Assembly (NCBI GenBank): GCA_002425415.1
Contig: DIMG01000028.1
Coordinates: 1 to 64,000 of the forward strand
Length of the DNA: 64,000 nt
Origin: Micavibrio sp. UBA5572
Lineage (GTDB): Bacteria; Pseudomonadota; Alphaproteobacteria; Micavibrionales; Micavibrionaceae
Direction of reading: 5' to 3'
Part shown: piece after piece, positions 1 to 7,011 of the stretch
How positions within the stretch are numbered: the first letter of the stretch is position 1
Layout of the letters: each line of letters opens with the position of its first letter
Program-made: the position numbers and the translations under genes
Notes under the pieces: model-generated
What the model was told of the DNA's origin: nothing
The model's input: only the letters and a program-made list of their open reading frames with translations
Databases searched by the model: none

Positions 1-138
1 ACTGATTATTTGGTACAGCCCCAAATCAACGACTTCTTTTAGCGAAAGCACCCCTACATCAAATGATTCGTTCCCAAAATGGGTCGCACAAATGCCAGTT
101 TTAGTGGCAGAGGGTGGATTAAAATTCGCATTCAACAT
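1..138 (-). CDS. Partial hypothetical protein (5' end only)
   Basis: A reading frame begins with ATG at 138 and runs open off the left edge, giving 46 codons. The N-terminus reads MLNANFNPPSATKTGICATH and continues without a stop. An in-frame stop lies upstream at about 169-171, so the start is confined to this region. There is no convincing Shine-Dalgarno sequence. The ATG lies about 46 nt downstream of a hairpin terminator ending at 184 on the same strand, so the gene may be read through from the structured RNA at 184-352. I do not recognise the family. The call rests only on the open frame and plausible composition. Confidence 0.35.
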   Translation of the reverse strand, partial: MLNANFNPPSATKTGICATHFGNESFDVGVLSLKEVVDLGLYQIIS

Positions 139-183
139 CGTGGTCAGTACTTTCGAGCCTAAAATTTTTTAAAACCATAAAAA

Positions 184-211
184 AGACTTCTTCTATACGG
201 AGGAAGTCTTC
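184..211 (-). terminator. Intrinsic terminator of the structured RNA
   Basis: Arms 184-194 and 201-211 (AAGACTTC-rich, 11 bp with one G-U type mismatch) close a 6-nt loop. On the minus strand a run of T follows directly. It ends the candidate RNA, or acts as an attenuator before the gene at 1-138. Confidence 0.65.
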
Positions 212-352
212 AGACCACTGACGATGGGGAGGGCTATTTTTGTTATGGAGTGACTTTTTTCAAGCATACGACACCAAGACCTAGCTGAACCATACGGGTG
301 GTCAGATCATAGGTCGTCGTAAGGAATCTACGCTATTGTGAGCCGTTTTAAT
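184..352 (-). ncRNA. Structured small RNA or leader RNA candidate
   Basis: No gene fills 139-427. On the minus strand a TATAAT box (359-364) predicts a start near 352, and an intrinsic terminator ends at 184, giving a unit of about 168 nt. Inside it, ACGAC/GACCTA near 310-325 pairs with TAGGTC and GTCGT near 262-285, enclosing an inner CTGA-CCA/TGG-TCAG hairpin. A GACCAC in that hairpin is complementary to GTGGTC just before the terminator, which would allow a pseudoknot or an alternative fold. An outer GGCU/AGCC pairing is also possible. Size and long-hairpin shape recall 6S RNA. The position ahead of the 1-138 gene also fits a leader or riboswitch. I cannot assign a family. Confidence 0.45.
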
Positions 353-358
353 CATAAG

Positions 359-364
359 ATTATA
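359..364 (-). promoter_or_regulatory. -10 promoter box for the structured RNA
   Basis: A perfect TATAAT is read on the minus strand. A TTGCAT lies upstream (387-392), but its 22-nt spacing is too long for a standard sigma-70 promoter. A weaker GTAAAT (364-369) lies at 17 nt from it. The predicted start near 352 matches the beginning of the folded segment. Confidence 0.4.
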
Positions 365-393
365 TTTACCCTAATATCCACCATATATGCAAT

Positions 394-422
394 AATTTTT
401 TTGCTGCGCGGCAAAAAAAATT
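394..422 (-). terminator. Intrinsic terminator after fur-DUF1491
   Basis: A GC clamp (403-404 with 411-412) sits inside long T and A tracts (396-402 with 413-419), immediately downstream of the DUF1491 stop on the minus strand. The A/T tracts would let it work in both directions. Confidence 0.6.
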
Positions 423-427
423 AGGTG

Positions 428-781
428 CTATACGATATTTTTTTCTTCGAAAGGATTTATTCCTTGCTTATCCTCGATTTCAACCACCCAAAGATCAGGG
501 TCACGATCAATGGCACGGTGGATATAGCTGTCTGCATCTTGCTCGATTACAAGTTCAGTTTTGAATGCCGACATCCATCCCAATTTTCCATCCATATCAC
601 GAACCTGCATCAGCAGTTTAGCATGACCATTCAATAAACTGATTTTCAACAATAAAGTGCCAGAGGCAAACGCCCCTTTATTGACGATATAATACCCTAT
701 TCCCTGACCGCTCAAGATGCGCAAATGCGCATCGATCCATAACGAGGTTGGCAGGCGGGTTTCATCAGAATCAAACGTCAT
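428..781 (-). CDS. DUF1491 family protein
   Basis: A 117-residue cytosolic protein. The C-terminal motif DPDLWVVEIEDK (about residues 94-105) and the N-terminal RLPTSLWIDAHLR are the hallmarks of DUF1491, a small family found mainly in alphaproteobacteria. Length fits the family. Function is not known. Its start codon overlaps the fur stop by 4 nt (ATGA), so the two are translationally coupled and transcribed together, ending at the terminator just downstream. The coupling suggests expression under Fur, but no role can be inferred beyond that. Confidence 0.85.
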   Translation of the reverse strand: MTFDSDETRLPTSLWIDAHLRILSGQGIGYYIVNKGAFASGTLLLKISLLNGHAKLLMQVRDMDGKLGWMSAFKTELVIEQDADSYIHRAIDRDPDLWVVEIEDKQGINPFEEKNIV

Positions 782-1188
782 AAGGGGGATTTTATTTTCC
801 TGCCGTACATATCCAAACGGTGATCCAGCAATTCGTATCCCAATTCATGGGCAATTTTCCGTTTGATTCGTTCCAATTCTTCATTCTTGAATTCAATCAC
901 CTCACCCGTTTCCAAATCAATCATGTGGTGGTGGTGGTCGGTATTGGTATCATAGCGTGCGAAGCTTTCGTTAAACTCGCGTTTAATGATAAGTTCCATT
1001 TCTTCTAACAAACTCAAAGTCCGATATACCGTCGCTATACTAATGGAGGAATCGAGTGCTTTGGCACGAGCATATACAGCCTCAACTGACGGGTGATCCT
1101 CTGCCTCTTCCAATATTTTGAGGATGGTTTTTCTTTGACCGGTCATTTTCAGACCTGCTTCTGCGCAACGTGTCTCTAGCGTTTTCAT
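778..1188 (-). CDS. fur: Fur-family metal-responsive transcriptional regulator
   Basis: A 136-residue winged-helix repressor. The N-terminal DNA-binding domain (about 1-80) contains the recognition region SSISIATVYRTLSLLEE. A histidine cluster HHHH at about 85-88, followed by IDLETGEVIEF, forms the metal-sensing core. The CxxC pairs of gammaproteobacterial Fur are absent, as is usual in alphaproteobacterial Fur/Mur. Whether it senses iron or manganese cannot be decided from sequence; Irr is less likely without a haem-binding motif. It is coupled to the downstream DUF1491 gene. A 10-bp inverted repeat at 1198-1223 lies directly upstream and may be its own operator. Confidence 0.9.
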   Translation of the reverse strand: MKTLETRCAEAGLKMTGQRKTILKILEEAEDHPSVEAVYARAKALDSSISIATVYRTLSLLEEMELIIKREFNESFARYDTNTDHHHHMIDLETGEVIEFKNEELERIKRKIAHELGYELLDHRLDMYGRKIKSPL

Positions 1189-1197
1189 AATTTAAAC

Positions 1198-1223
1198 ATT
1201 CCAATCTAACTAAAGATTAGAAT
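1198..1223. promoter_or_regulatory. Candidate Fur operator (inverted repeat)
   Basis: Arms ATTCCAATCT (1198-1207) and AGATTAGAAT (1214-1223) are complementary with one mismatch around a 6-nt spacer. The site begins 9 nt upstream of the fur start codon. No T-run follows on either strand, so it is unlikely to be a terminator. Autoregulation by Fur is the simplest reading, but the sequence is not a textbook Fur box. Confidence 0.4.
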
Positions 1224-1258
1224 ACACGTCTCAATGCGCAAGAACAATCATCAAAAGC

Positions 1259-2794
1259 TCAAAATGTCGGAGCTGTTTCAACGCGGCGCAGCACACGTTG
1301 GCGAGGAATTCTGACCGATACTGTTGTTCCGACCCCGATTTCAGATTTCAGTACTAAATATCCACCATGCATTTCTATCATTGCCTTGGCGAGCGGCAAC
1401 CCAAGGCCTGTGCCTGCCGTACTATCGCGATGAGCAATCGAAGCATCGTGGATCTGGCCGAATGGTTCCAAGGCATACGCTATTTTTTCCTTCGGAATGC
1501 CCACCCCATTATCGGAAACATTGATTTCTATTTCGCCATTAGTCAATAATTCTGCTGATAAGATTATTTTTCCGCCAACATCGCTGAATTTAACCGCATT
1601 GCTCACCAGATTGATTAGAATCTGGCGAATGAGGCGTGGATCACCTTGAATATCTGGAAGATCCATTGGAACTTTCATATCCAGTGCAATATTAGCACTG
1701 AAGGCTCTTGAGGCCATCATCCGCACAACAGAGTCGATGACTTCTATCAAATTCACGTTATGTTCATCGAGTTCAACTCGTCCGGATTCGATTTTTGACA
1801 TGTCGAGAACTTCATTGATAATTTCAAGCAAGTGGCACGCGCTCGAATGCACGTCCCCCATATATTCCTGATACTTCGGATTTTCAAGCTTTCCGAATGT
1901 TCCGTTCATCATGATTTCCGAGAACCCGATAATAGCGTTAAGCGGGGTTCTCAATTCATGGCTCATATTCGCCAAAAAGGCAGATTTAGCATGGTTTGCG
2001 GCATCAGCTTGATCTTTTGCCACACGCAATGACATCTCCATTTGCTTACGCAACGTAATATCCATCAATGTTGTTACCTGAAATTTTCTTCGTTGAGAAA
2101 GTTCCAAAGTTGCCGTGGTATAAAGCGTGTTGACGATGCTTCCATCTTTTTTCATCATCTTCATTTCGCCGGAGCTGCGGATAGAACTTTTCAGATAACG
2201 TTCATAATTTTCAATGGCTGTTCCTTGTTCATCAGGACTTAAAAGTACCGTAAAATCTTCTCCGACAACCTGCTCCCTCAACCATCCATATACGCGGACA
2301 AAACTGTCATTAACGCGAACAATCCGGCGATTGCGATCAGTCACAATAATCCCAACATTCGATGCATCAAAGATTGATGTCAGCAAAGAAATGGCGTCAT
2401 CACGTTCCCTTTGCAACACAGAATCGTCAGACGAATCCGGTTGAGCCATCACATCCAACAAGACAACCTTCCCTGAAAAATCAAGCAACGGATTGATCCA
2501 AAAACCATAGACACGCAATCCACCCGGAAAACTTGGCAAGGCATGAATGCTGACCGGAACTTTCTGCCGGATACAAACTTCAAAAGCTTGTTCAAAATGA
2601 CGGGCATTTTCGCTGTCCATCAATTGTCCGATATGGAATCCGACAATCTGGTCTTCTTTGCGATTGAAATATTCCAATCCACGATGGTTGATTTCGCGAA
2701 CAGAAAAGCCGCCCCCTTCATCCGGACATACCAGAAAACGAGGGATGGGCATTGTTTCAAAGAGTGCCTTATGATCTACGATCATATCCGACAT
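1259..2794 (-). CDS. PAS-domain sensor histidine kinase (orphan)
   Basis: A soluble hybrid of two PAS-like regions (about residues 10-115 and 135-250) followed by a HisKA domain with NMSHELRTPLN (phospho-accepting His at about 279) and a HATPase_c domain with N box NLVSNAVKF, G1 DNGVGIP and G2 GTGLGLPL. No transmembrane segment is visible, so it probably senses a cytoplasmic signal. The longest frame begins at a TTG at 2827; I prefer the internal ATG at 2794, preceded by a GGG stretch. No response regulator is adjacent, so its partner lies elsewhere. Between upp and fur it seems to be an independent unit. Confidence 0.85.
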   Translation of the reverse strand: MSDMIVDHKALFETMPIPRFLVCPDEGGGFSVREINHRGLEYFNRKEDQIVGFHIGQLMDSENARHFEQAFEVCIRQKVPVSIHALPSFPGGLRVYGFWINPLLDFSGKVVLLDVMAQPDSSDDSVLQRERDDAISLLTSIFDASNVGIIVTDRNRRIVRVNDSFVRVYGWLREQVVGEDFTVLLSPDEQGTAIENYERYLKSSIRSSGEMKMMKKDGSIVNTLYTTATLELSQRRKFQVTTLMDITLRKQMEMSLRVAKDQADAANHAKSAFLANMSHELRTPLNAIIGFSEIMMNGTFGKLENPKYQEYMGDVHSSACHLLEIINEVLDMSKIESGRVELDEHNVNLIEVIDSVVRMMASRAFSANIALDMKVPMDLPDIQGDPRLIRQILINLVSNAVKFSDVGGKIILSAELLTNGEIEINVSDNGVGIPKEKIAYALEPFGQIHDASIAHRDSTAGTGLGLPLAKAMIEMHGGYLVLKSEIGVGTTVSVRIPRQRVLRRVETAPTF

Positions 2795-2885
2795 ATTATT
2801 TAACCCATTGGATTGATTGCAAAACAAACTCGGAAGAAAAAACTTTCCCCCTTTACCACCTAACCACTAAAATATAAAAAAGCTG

Positions 2886-3539
2886 TTAAGTTCCATAAAT
2901 GCGATCACCCGCATCACCCAATCCCGGAACGATATATGCGTTTTCGTTCAAGTGGCTATCCAAGGCCGCCGTATAAACCGGAATTTGAGGGTACTTGTCA
3001 TGGTAAAGCTTTACCCCTTCCGGCGAAGCCACTAAAACCATCAAGGTAATACGGGATGGGTCTACGCCCCGCTGAACCAATATGTCTGTCGCATGAACAG
3101 AGGAGTTCCCTGTTGCCAGCATCGGGTCAACGATCAGAAATGGCCGATCTTGTGGGATTGTCGGCGGCATCTTGACCAGATACTCATGCGGCAAGTGCGT
3201 TTCTTCATCACGACGAAGTCCAATATGCGCCACGATCGAGTCAGGCATGACGGATAAGGGGCCATCAACAAGCCCCATCCCTGCGCGCAAAATCGGAACA
3301 ATCACAGGTTCTTTGCAAGCCAGAACAGGCGCATTCATTTCTTGAATAGGTGTTGAGATTTTATTTGTTGTCATGGGAAGATTTGCGGTGACTTCGTACG
3401 TCATAAGCATGGAAATATCTTTTAACAAGCTCCGAAATTCGCTGGTCGGGCATGACCGTTCACGCATTCTGGATAGTTTGTGCAGAACCAGCGGATGATT
3501 CACGATAAATAAATTTGGAAACTCCGATGGCGTTATCAT
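2886..3539 (-). CDS. upp: Uracil phosphoribosyltransferase
   Basis: Converts uracil and PRPP to UMP in pyrimidine salvage. The 217-residue length is normal. The PRPP-binding motif FLIVDPMLATGNS lies at about 134-146, the flexible-loop region PILRAGMGLVDG at about 82-93, and the C-terminal uracil-binding PGLGDAGDRIYGT closes the protein. Its start overlaps the stop of the upstream degenerate GGDEF gene by 4 nt, so the two are translationally coupled. Confidence 0.95.
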   Translation of the reverse strand: MITPSEFPNLFIVNHPLVLHKLSRMRERSCPTSEFRSLLKDISMLMTYEVTANLPMTTNKISTPIQEMNAPVLACKEPVIVPILRAGMGLVDGPLSVMPDSIVAHIGLRRDEETHLPHEYLVKMPPTIPQDRPFLIVDPMLATGNSSVHATDILVQRGVDPSRITLMVLVASPEGVKLYHDKYPQIPVYTAALDSHLNENAYIVPGLGDAGDRIYGT

Positions 3540-4393
3540 GCTTCTTTTTCCTGATGATCTAAACTTTGTAAAAACCGATTGAGAGGGCTCACTTCTTCAT
3601 ATTGTCCGGACTCCCCTTTGCCCAATCCGCAAAGCTGATCCAGATCAGCGCGGACATTGGCCAGAAGAGTCGGTACATCATCTCCGGGCAGTGGCTCCGC
3701 CACGCAAGAGGATACTGTGAATTTCATCCCCAAATCATCTTTCAAAGCATGATTGAACCGCGCAACAAACCTTAAGCCTCCCGTTGTATCAGAATGCTTC
3801 AAACTAACAACATACTCTCCGTTACCGGATACATATGCGTCATCAAAATTACGAATGGTTTTCAAAATAGCAGCCGAGACAGCTTCAAGAGCTTTTTCAT
3901 CTGCACGAAGCTCGACATTATCAATTCTTAGAACAGCCATAGAGAAAGGCTGTCCCCGCCTTGATCTCCGCTCCAGCTCCCGCTCCAATTCACTGACCAT
4001 GACTGTTGAGCTGCGCAAACCGGATGCGACATCCACGCCGAAATCCGATAAAAGTGCATCTTTTTCTAGTCGTTGCAATTGAACTGAAAAACCTTCGTAT
4101 GTCTGCCAAAAACTATCAAAATCCTTGATGGAAGGAATATCAGGAGACTCTATAATTTTATTTGCTATTCCATGTAAGGTCAGCTGGATTGTTTTTAGTC
4201 GGTCAATGACCATATCATTCCGGAGTTTTTCAACAATCTCGGCAATTTCATCAACCATTACTGGTTCTAAAATATCTTTATTTGCACTATCCGGATAGAA
4301 TGCCGCCCTCACAACCTGAGAAAACCAGATTGCATAGTCATTCGCAAATGCGCTCAATTTATTGTTGGAATTATGCTCTGAATTTTGATCCAT
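3536..4393 (-). CDS. Degenerate GGDEF-domain protein
   Basis: A 285-residue protein without a signal peptide or membrane segment. The C-terminal half (about 120-275) follows the GGDEF fold: a DVASGLRS segment takes the place of the usual DxLTGLxN, then SMAVLRIDN, and GNGEYVVSL (about 190-198) where an active diguanylate cyclase has GG(D/E)EF. Loss of the second Gly and of the acidic pair predicts no c-di-GMP synthesis; binding or scaffolding is possible. The N-terminal 110 residues are helical and not recognised. It is coupled to upp by a 4-nt overlap. The GGDEF assignment is good, the role unknown. Confidence 0.7.
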   Translation of the reverse strand: MDQNSEHNSNNKLSAFANDYAIWFSQVVRAAFYPDSANKDILEPVMVDEIAEIVEKLRNDMVIDRLKTIQLTLHGIANKIIESPDIPSIKDFDSFWQTYEGFSVQLQRLEKDALLSDFGVDVASGLRSSTVMVSELERELERRSRRGQPFSMAVLRIDNVELRADEKALEAVSAAILKTIRNFDDAYVSGNGEYVVSLKHSDTTGGLRFVARFNHALKDDLGMKFTVSSCVAEPLPGDDVPTLLANVRADLDQLCGLGKGESGQYEEVSPLNRFLQSLDHQEKEA

Positions 4394-4459
4394 TATCTAC
4401 CCCTGCTCTGTAGTATAAACGAATTTTTACGCAAGGTTAAGCGGAAGCTTTCATAGAAA

Positions 4460-5665
4460 TTAATCAGGAAGCCATTCTTTTTGAAGTTTTTCCAAATCAC
4501 CACCCACCCGCAATGTTTCGCGGATTTCACGCATCAAAAGTGCAATCACGGCAACATTATGCTGGCTGACTATCTGGAAGGCCAGCATTTCTCCTGCCTT
4601 GAGCAAATGCTGGATATAAGCCTTGGAATACAGCGCGGAGGATTCCAGTCCCAAATTTTCATCAAGTGGAGTTGGATCTTCCTTAAAACAACTGTTGCGA
4701 AGGTTAATAAAACCGCTTTTTGTACCTTTCATCAAAGCTCTGCCATGACGAGCTTCTCTGGTTGGCGTCACACAATCGAATGTATCCATTCCCTGTTTGA
4801 CCCCTTCAAAAATATCTTCGATCTTACCAATTCCCAATAAGTGAACCGGACGTTCGGGATGGATACGCTCGGGAAGCCATGACAAAATTTCATAGAAATG
4901 GACTTTCGTACCGCCAAGGCATCCGCCGATTGCCGTTCCAAAGAACGGGCGGCTGCGGGTATAGTCTGCGCTTTGTTCACGCAAATCCTTGTATATCCCT
5001 CCTTGAACTACCCCATAAACTGCCTGCGTTCCATCATGGGTTTTCTCAAAAGCGACAAGCGATCGATCGCCCCATCGATGACTCATATGCATTGACGCTT
5101 CTGTGTATTCACGTTCGGCGCTATGTGGCGTGCATTCATCCATCTGAACGATAAAATCTGCGCCCAATTTTCTCTGAATATCCATGGATATTTCAGGATT
5201 CAAGCGGCAGAGACTTCCATCTTTATATGACTTGAAGATTGCCCCTTCTTGTTCATCAATTTTCAGTAAGGATTTGTTTCCGGCCTTCCCTTTTCCTTTG
5301 ATTTCATCCGCACCAGAGCCTGTTCCCAATGAGAAAATCTGGAAGCCACCGCTGTCGGTCAACATAGGACCATCCCATCCCATGAATTTGTGAAGCCCGC
5401 CCATCTTTTGAACCAAATCAGGGCCTGGTTGAATATAAAGATGATACGTGTTGGATAAAATTATATCGGCTCCCGCTTCACGCATTTGCGATGGCAGCAG
5501 ATTTTTGACTGTGGCTTTGGTTCCAACAAAAATAAAATTCGGAGTCTCTATTGTCCCGTGCGGCGTTTTTAATTTACCCAAACGCGCAAAAGATCCTGCA
5601 TGACGTTGCAGGATCTCAAATCCGAAATTCGGATATTCGATATTGGTTGCGAATTCTTCAGCCAA
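4460..5665 (-). CDS. tgt: tRNA-guanine transglycosylase, zinc-site variant
   Basis: Exchanges G34 of GUN tRNAs for a 7-deazaguanine base (preQ1 in most bacteria) on the path to queuosine. At 401 residues it keeps the general acid/base Asp in TDSGG (about 104), the base-contacting MDECTP (about 175-180) and the nucleophile in FDCVTPTR (Asp about 297). Two departures stand out. The zinc motif CxCxxC is replaced by residues L338, L340 and S343, leaving only the His of QHN (about 369). The base-pocket loop normally GGLAVG reads GGCLGG (247-252). An insertion near 117-145 is also present. It lies 5 nt downstream of rpmB and is probably cotranscribed. Function may therefore be altered. Confidence 0.88.
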   Translation of the reverse strand: MAEEFATNIEYPNFGFEILQRHAGSFARLGKLKTPHGTIETPNFIFVGTKATVKNLLPSQMREAGADIILSNTYHLYIQPGPDLVQKMGGLHKFMGWDGPMLTDSGGFQIFSLGTGSGADEIKGKGKAGNKSLLKIDEQEGAIFKSYKDGSLCRLNPEISMDIQRKLGADFIVQMDECTPHSAEREYTEASMHMSHRWGDRSLVAFEKTHDGTQAVYGVVQGGIYKDLREQSADYTRSRPFFGTAIGGCLGGTKVHFYEILSWLPERIHPERPVHLLGIGKIEDIFEGVKQGMDTFDCVTPTREARHGRALMKGTKSGFINLRNSCFKEDPTPLDENLGLESSALYSKAYIQHLLKAGEMLAFQIVSQHNVAVIALLMREIRETLRVGGDLEKLQKEWLPD

Positions 5666-5670
5666 AATGA

Positions 5671-5964
5671 TTATGCGCTTTTAGTAGCCGTAACCTTTTC
5701 GACTCTTGCCTTCACCTCTTGAAGGGTAGAATCCAATTTGGATTTAGGTGTATCCAAAAGAAATTTATCCAAACCACCTTTGTGATCGATTGTCCGAAGA
5801 CCCGATGCTGACACGCGAAGACGTACCAAGATTCCAAGAATCTCACTGTACAGGCTTGTATCCTGAACATTCGGCAAGAATGTCCGGCGTGTTTTATTTT
5901 GAGCGTGGGAAACGTTATTCCCGAACATCAGGGTCTTTCCTGTAACCTGGCACTTGCGGCTCAT
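5671..5964 (-). CDS. rpmB: 50S ribosomal protein L28
   Basis: A 97-residue L28 with the family start MSRKCQVTGKTLMFGNNVSH and the downstream LPNVQ and LRVSASGLRTIDHKGG motifs. The length is typical of alphaproteobacteria, which carry a longer C-terminus than E. coli. It is the first gene of a minus-strand unit with tgt, behind a good sigma-70-type promoter at 6024-6052, and is divergent from the CobT-like gene. Confidence 0.95.
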   Translation of the reverse strand: MSRKCQVTGKTLMFGNNVSHAQNKTRRTFLPNVQDTSLYSEILGILVRLRVSASGLRTIDHKGGLDKFLLDTPKSKLDSTLQEVKARVEKVTATKSA

Positions 5965-6023
5965 GGCAAAATCCTTGTATCACTAATAATTAAATCGTTG
6001 TAAAAAGCTTTGAAGCTCGCGGA

Positions 6024-6052
6024 AGATAATGCAACTCCGCACCCAACGTCAA
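6024..6052 (-). promoter_or_regulatory. Sigma-70-type promoter of rpmB-tgt
   Basis: On the minus strand, TTGACG (6047-6052) is separated by exactly 17 nt from TTATCT (6024-6029). The expected start is near 6017, about 50 nt upstream of the L28 start codon. Confidence 0.6.
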
Positions 6053-6082
6053 GTCTTTTGTTAGAAACAAAATAGGTGAAAT

Positions 6083-6991
6083 ATGTCACAAGTGCGTTCT
6101 TCAACCCAATCCGAACTCAAAGAAATCATAGAACTCCTTGATTCTATTGATGTTATTGAAGATAAGTATCCACATACAAAAGGCTCTCTCCGCTGGCTTT
6201 TCAGGGCTACAGGTCATCAATCTCCCCAACTGAATACGGCGCGTTTGGCTATATTTATGGCCAATTATGGTTTTTCAAGTCACTTTCCTTCTTCCTCCCC
6301 AAGTTTAGAATATGTAAATTTATTTGTACAAGATTGTTATGCAGGGACACAAAAACTTAATCGGCTTTGCGAACATTCCAACAGTGATTTACGCCTTTAT
6401 GAATTAACCACCGAATCATTTGTTCCCGACATCATCAAAAATTCTATGCCTAGCCAAACAGCTGAAGAATTAGTCCGCGCCATGTCCTATGGGATGCTTT
6501 CGCTTGAACAAGATATTAACCTGATGGCAGGTGCAACTTTTGGCGCAGGGGCTCAAGACATTGCCCAAGCCATTATTGCTGCGCATACTCCCCCTTCCAG
6601 CCTTCAGTCCTCCTCTCTCATCGGCGATACACTTCTAAAACATAACAAAGGGGCAAAAGGGATGGATTGCCTGTTAACAATTGGCGGGGCAGAGTTATCC
6701 GCGCTTTGTGGGGCTATTATTTCCGCGCGTCTGGCTGGCGTTCCGATTATTCTGGACGGGATGGGCGGGTATGCTGCTCTTTTAATTCTTGCATATCATT
6801 GTCCGCACATTGTTCAGCATTGCGCCTTGACAGGAAAGATTGCTCCCAATGTTATTCCACAAAATGACGATTTATTATTTATTCCGCCCCCTTACGAATA
6901 TATTTCATCTTTGGACTATTCCGCAGCGACCGGAATTAGCAGTGTTTGCCTGATTCCAATGCTTAAGAATGAAATTCTAGTCAGCCCATAA
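6083..6991 (+). CDS. CobT-like protein, probably catalytically inactive
   Basis: A 302-residue protein related to nicotinate-nucleotide:dimethylbenzimidazole phosphoribosyltransferase (CobT). The best match is in the C-terminal half: GGAELSALCGAIISARLAG followed by VPIILDG (about 200-225) mirrors the CobT GGxExAAxxGAxLAAA...VVLDG stretch, and TGISSVCLIPML near the end mirrors GTGAALALPLL. The protein is shorter than CobT (about 350). The catalytic Glu of the GEGTG motif is replaced (the region reads SAATG), and the GDHG-like and GIGNTT-like motifs are eroded (FMANYGF; MAGATFGAGAQ). A pseudoenzyme or a changed function is likely. It precedes regB by 20 nt and is probably in its operon. Confidence 0.6.
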   Translation: MSQVRSSTQSELKEIIELLDSIDVIEDKYPHTKGSLRWLFRATGHQSPQLNTARLAIFMANYGFSSHFPSSSPSLEYVNLFVQDCYAGTQKLNRLCEHSNSDLRLYELTTESFVPDIIKNSMPSQTAEELVRAMSYGMLSLEQDINLMAGATFGAGAQDIAQAIIAAHTPPSSLQSSSLIGDTLLKHNKGAKGMDCLLTIGGAELSALCGAIISARLAGVPIILDGMGGYAALLILAYHCPHIVQHCALTGKIAPNVIPQNDDLLFIPPPYEYISSLDYSAATGISSVCLIPMLKNEILVSP

Positions 6992-7011
6992 ATCCAGCAG
7001 CGAGGAATTCT

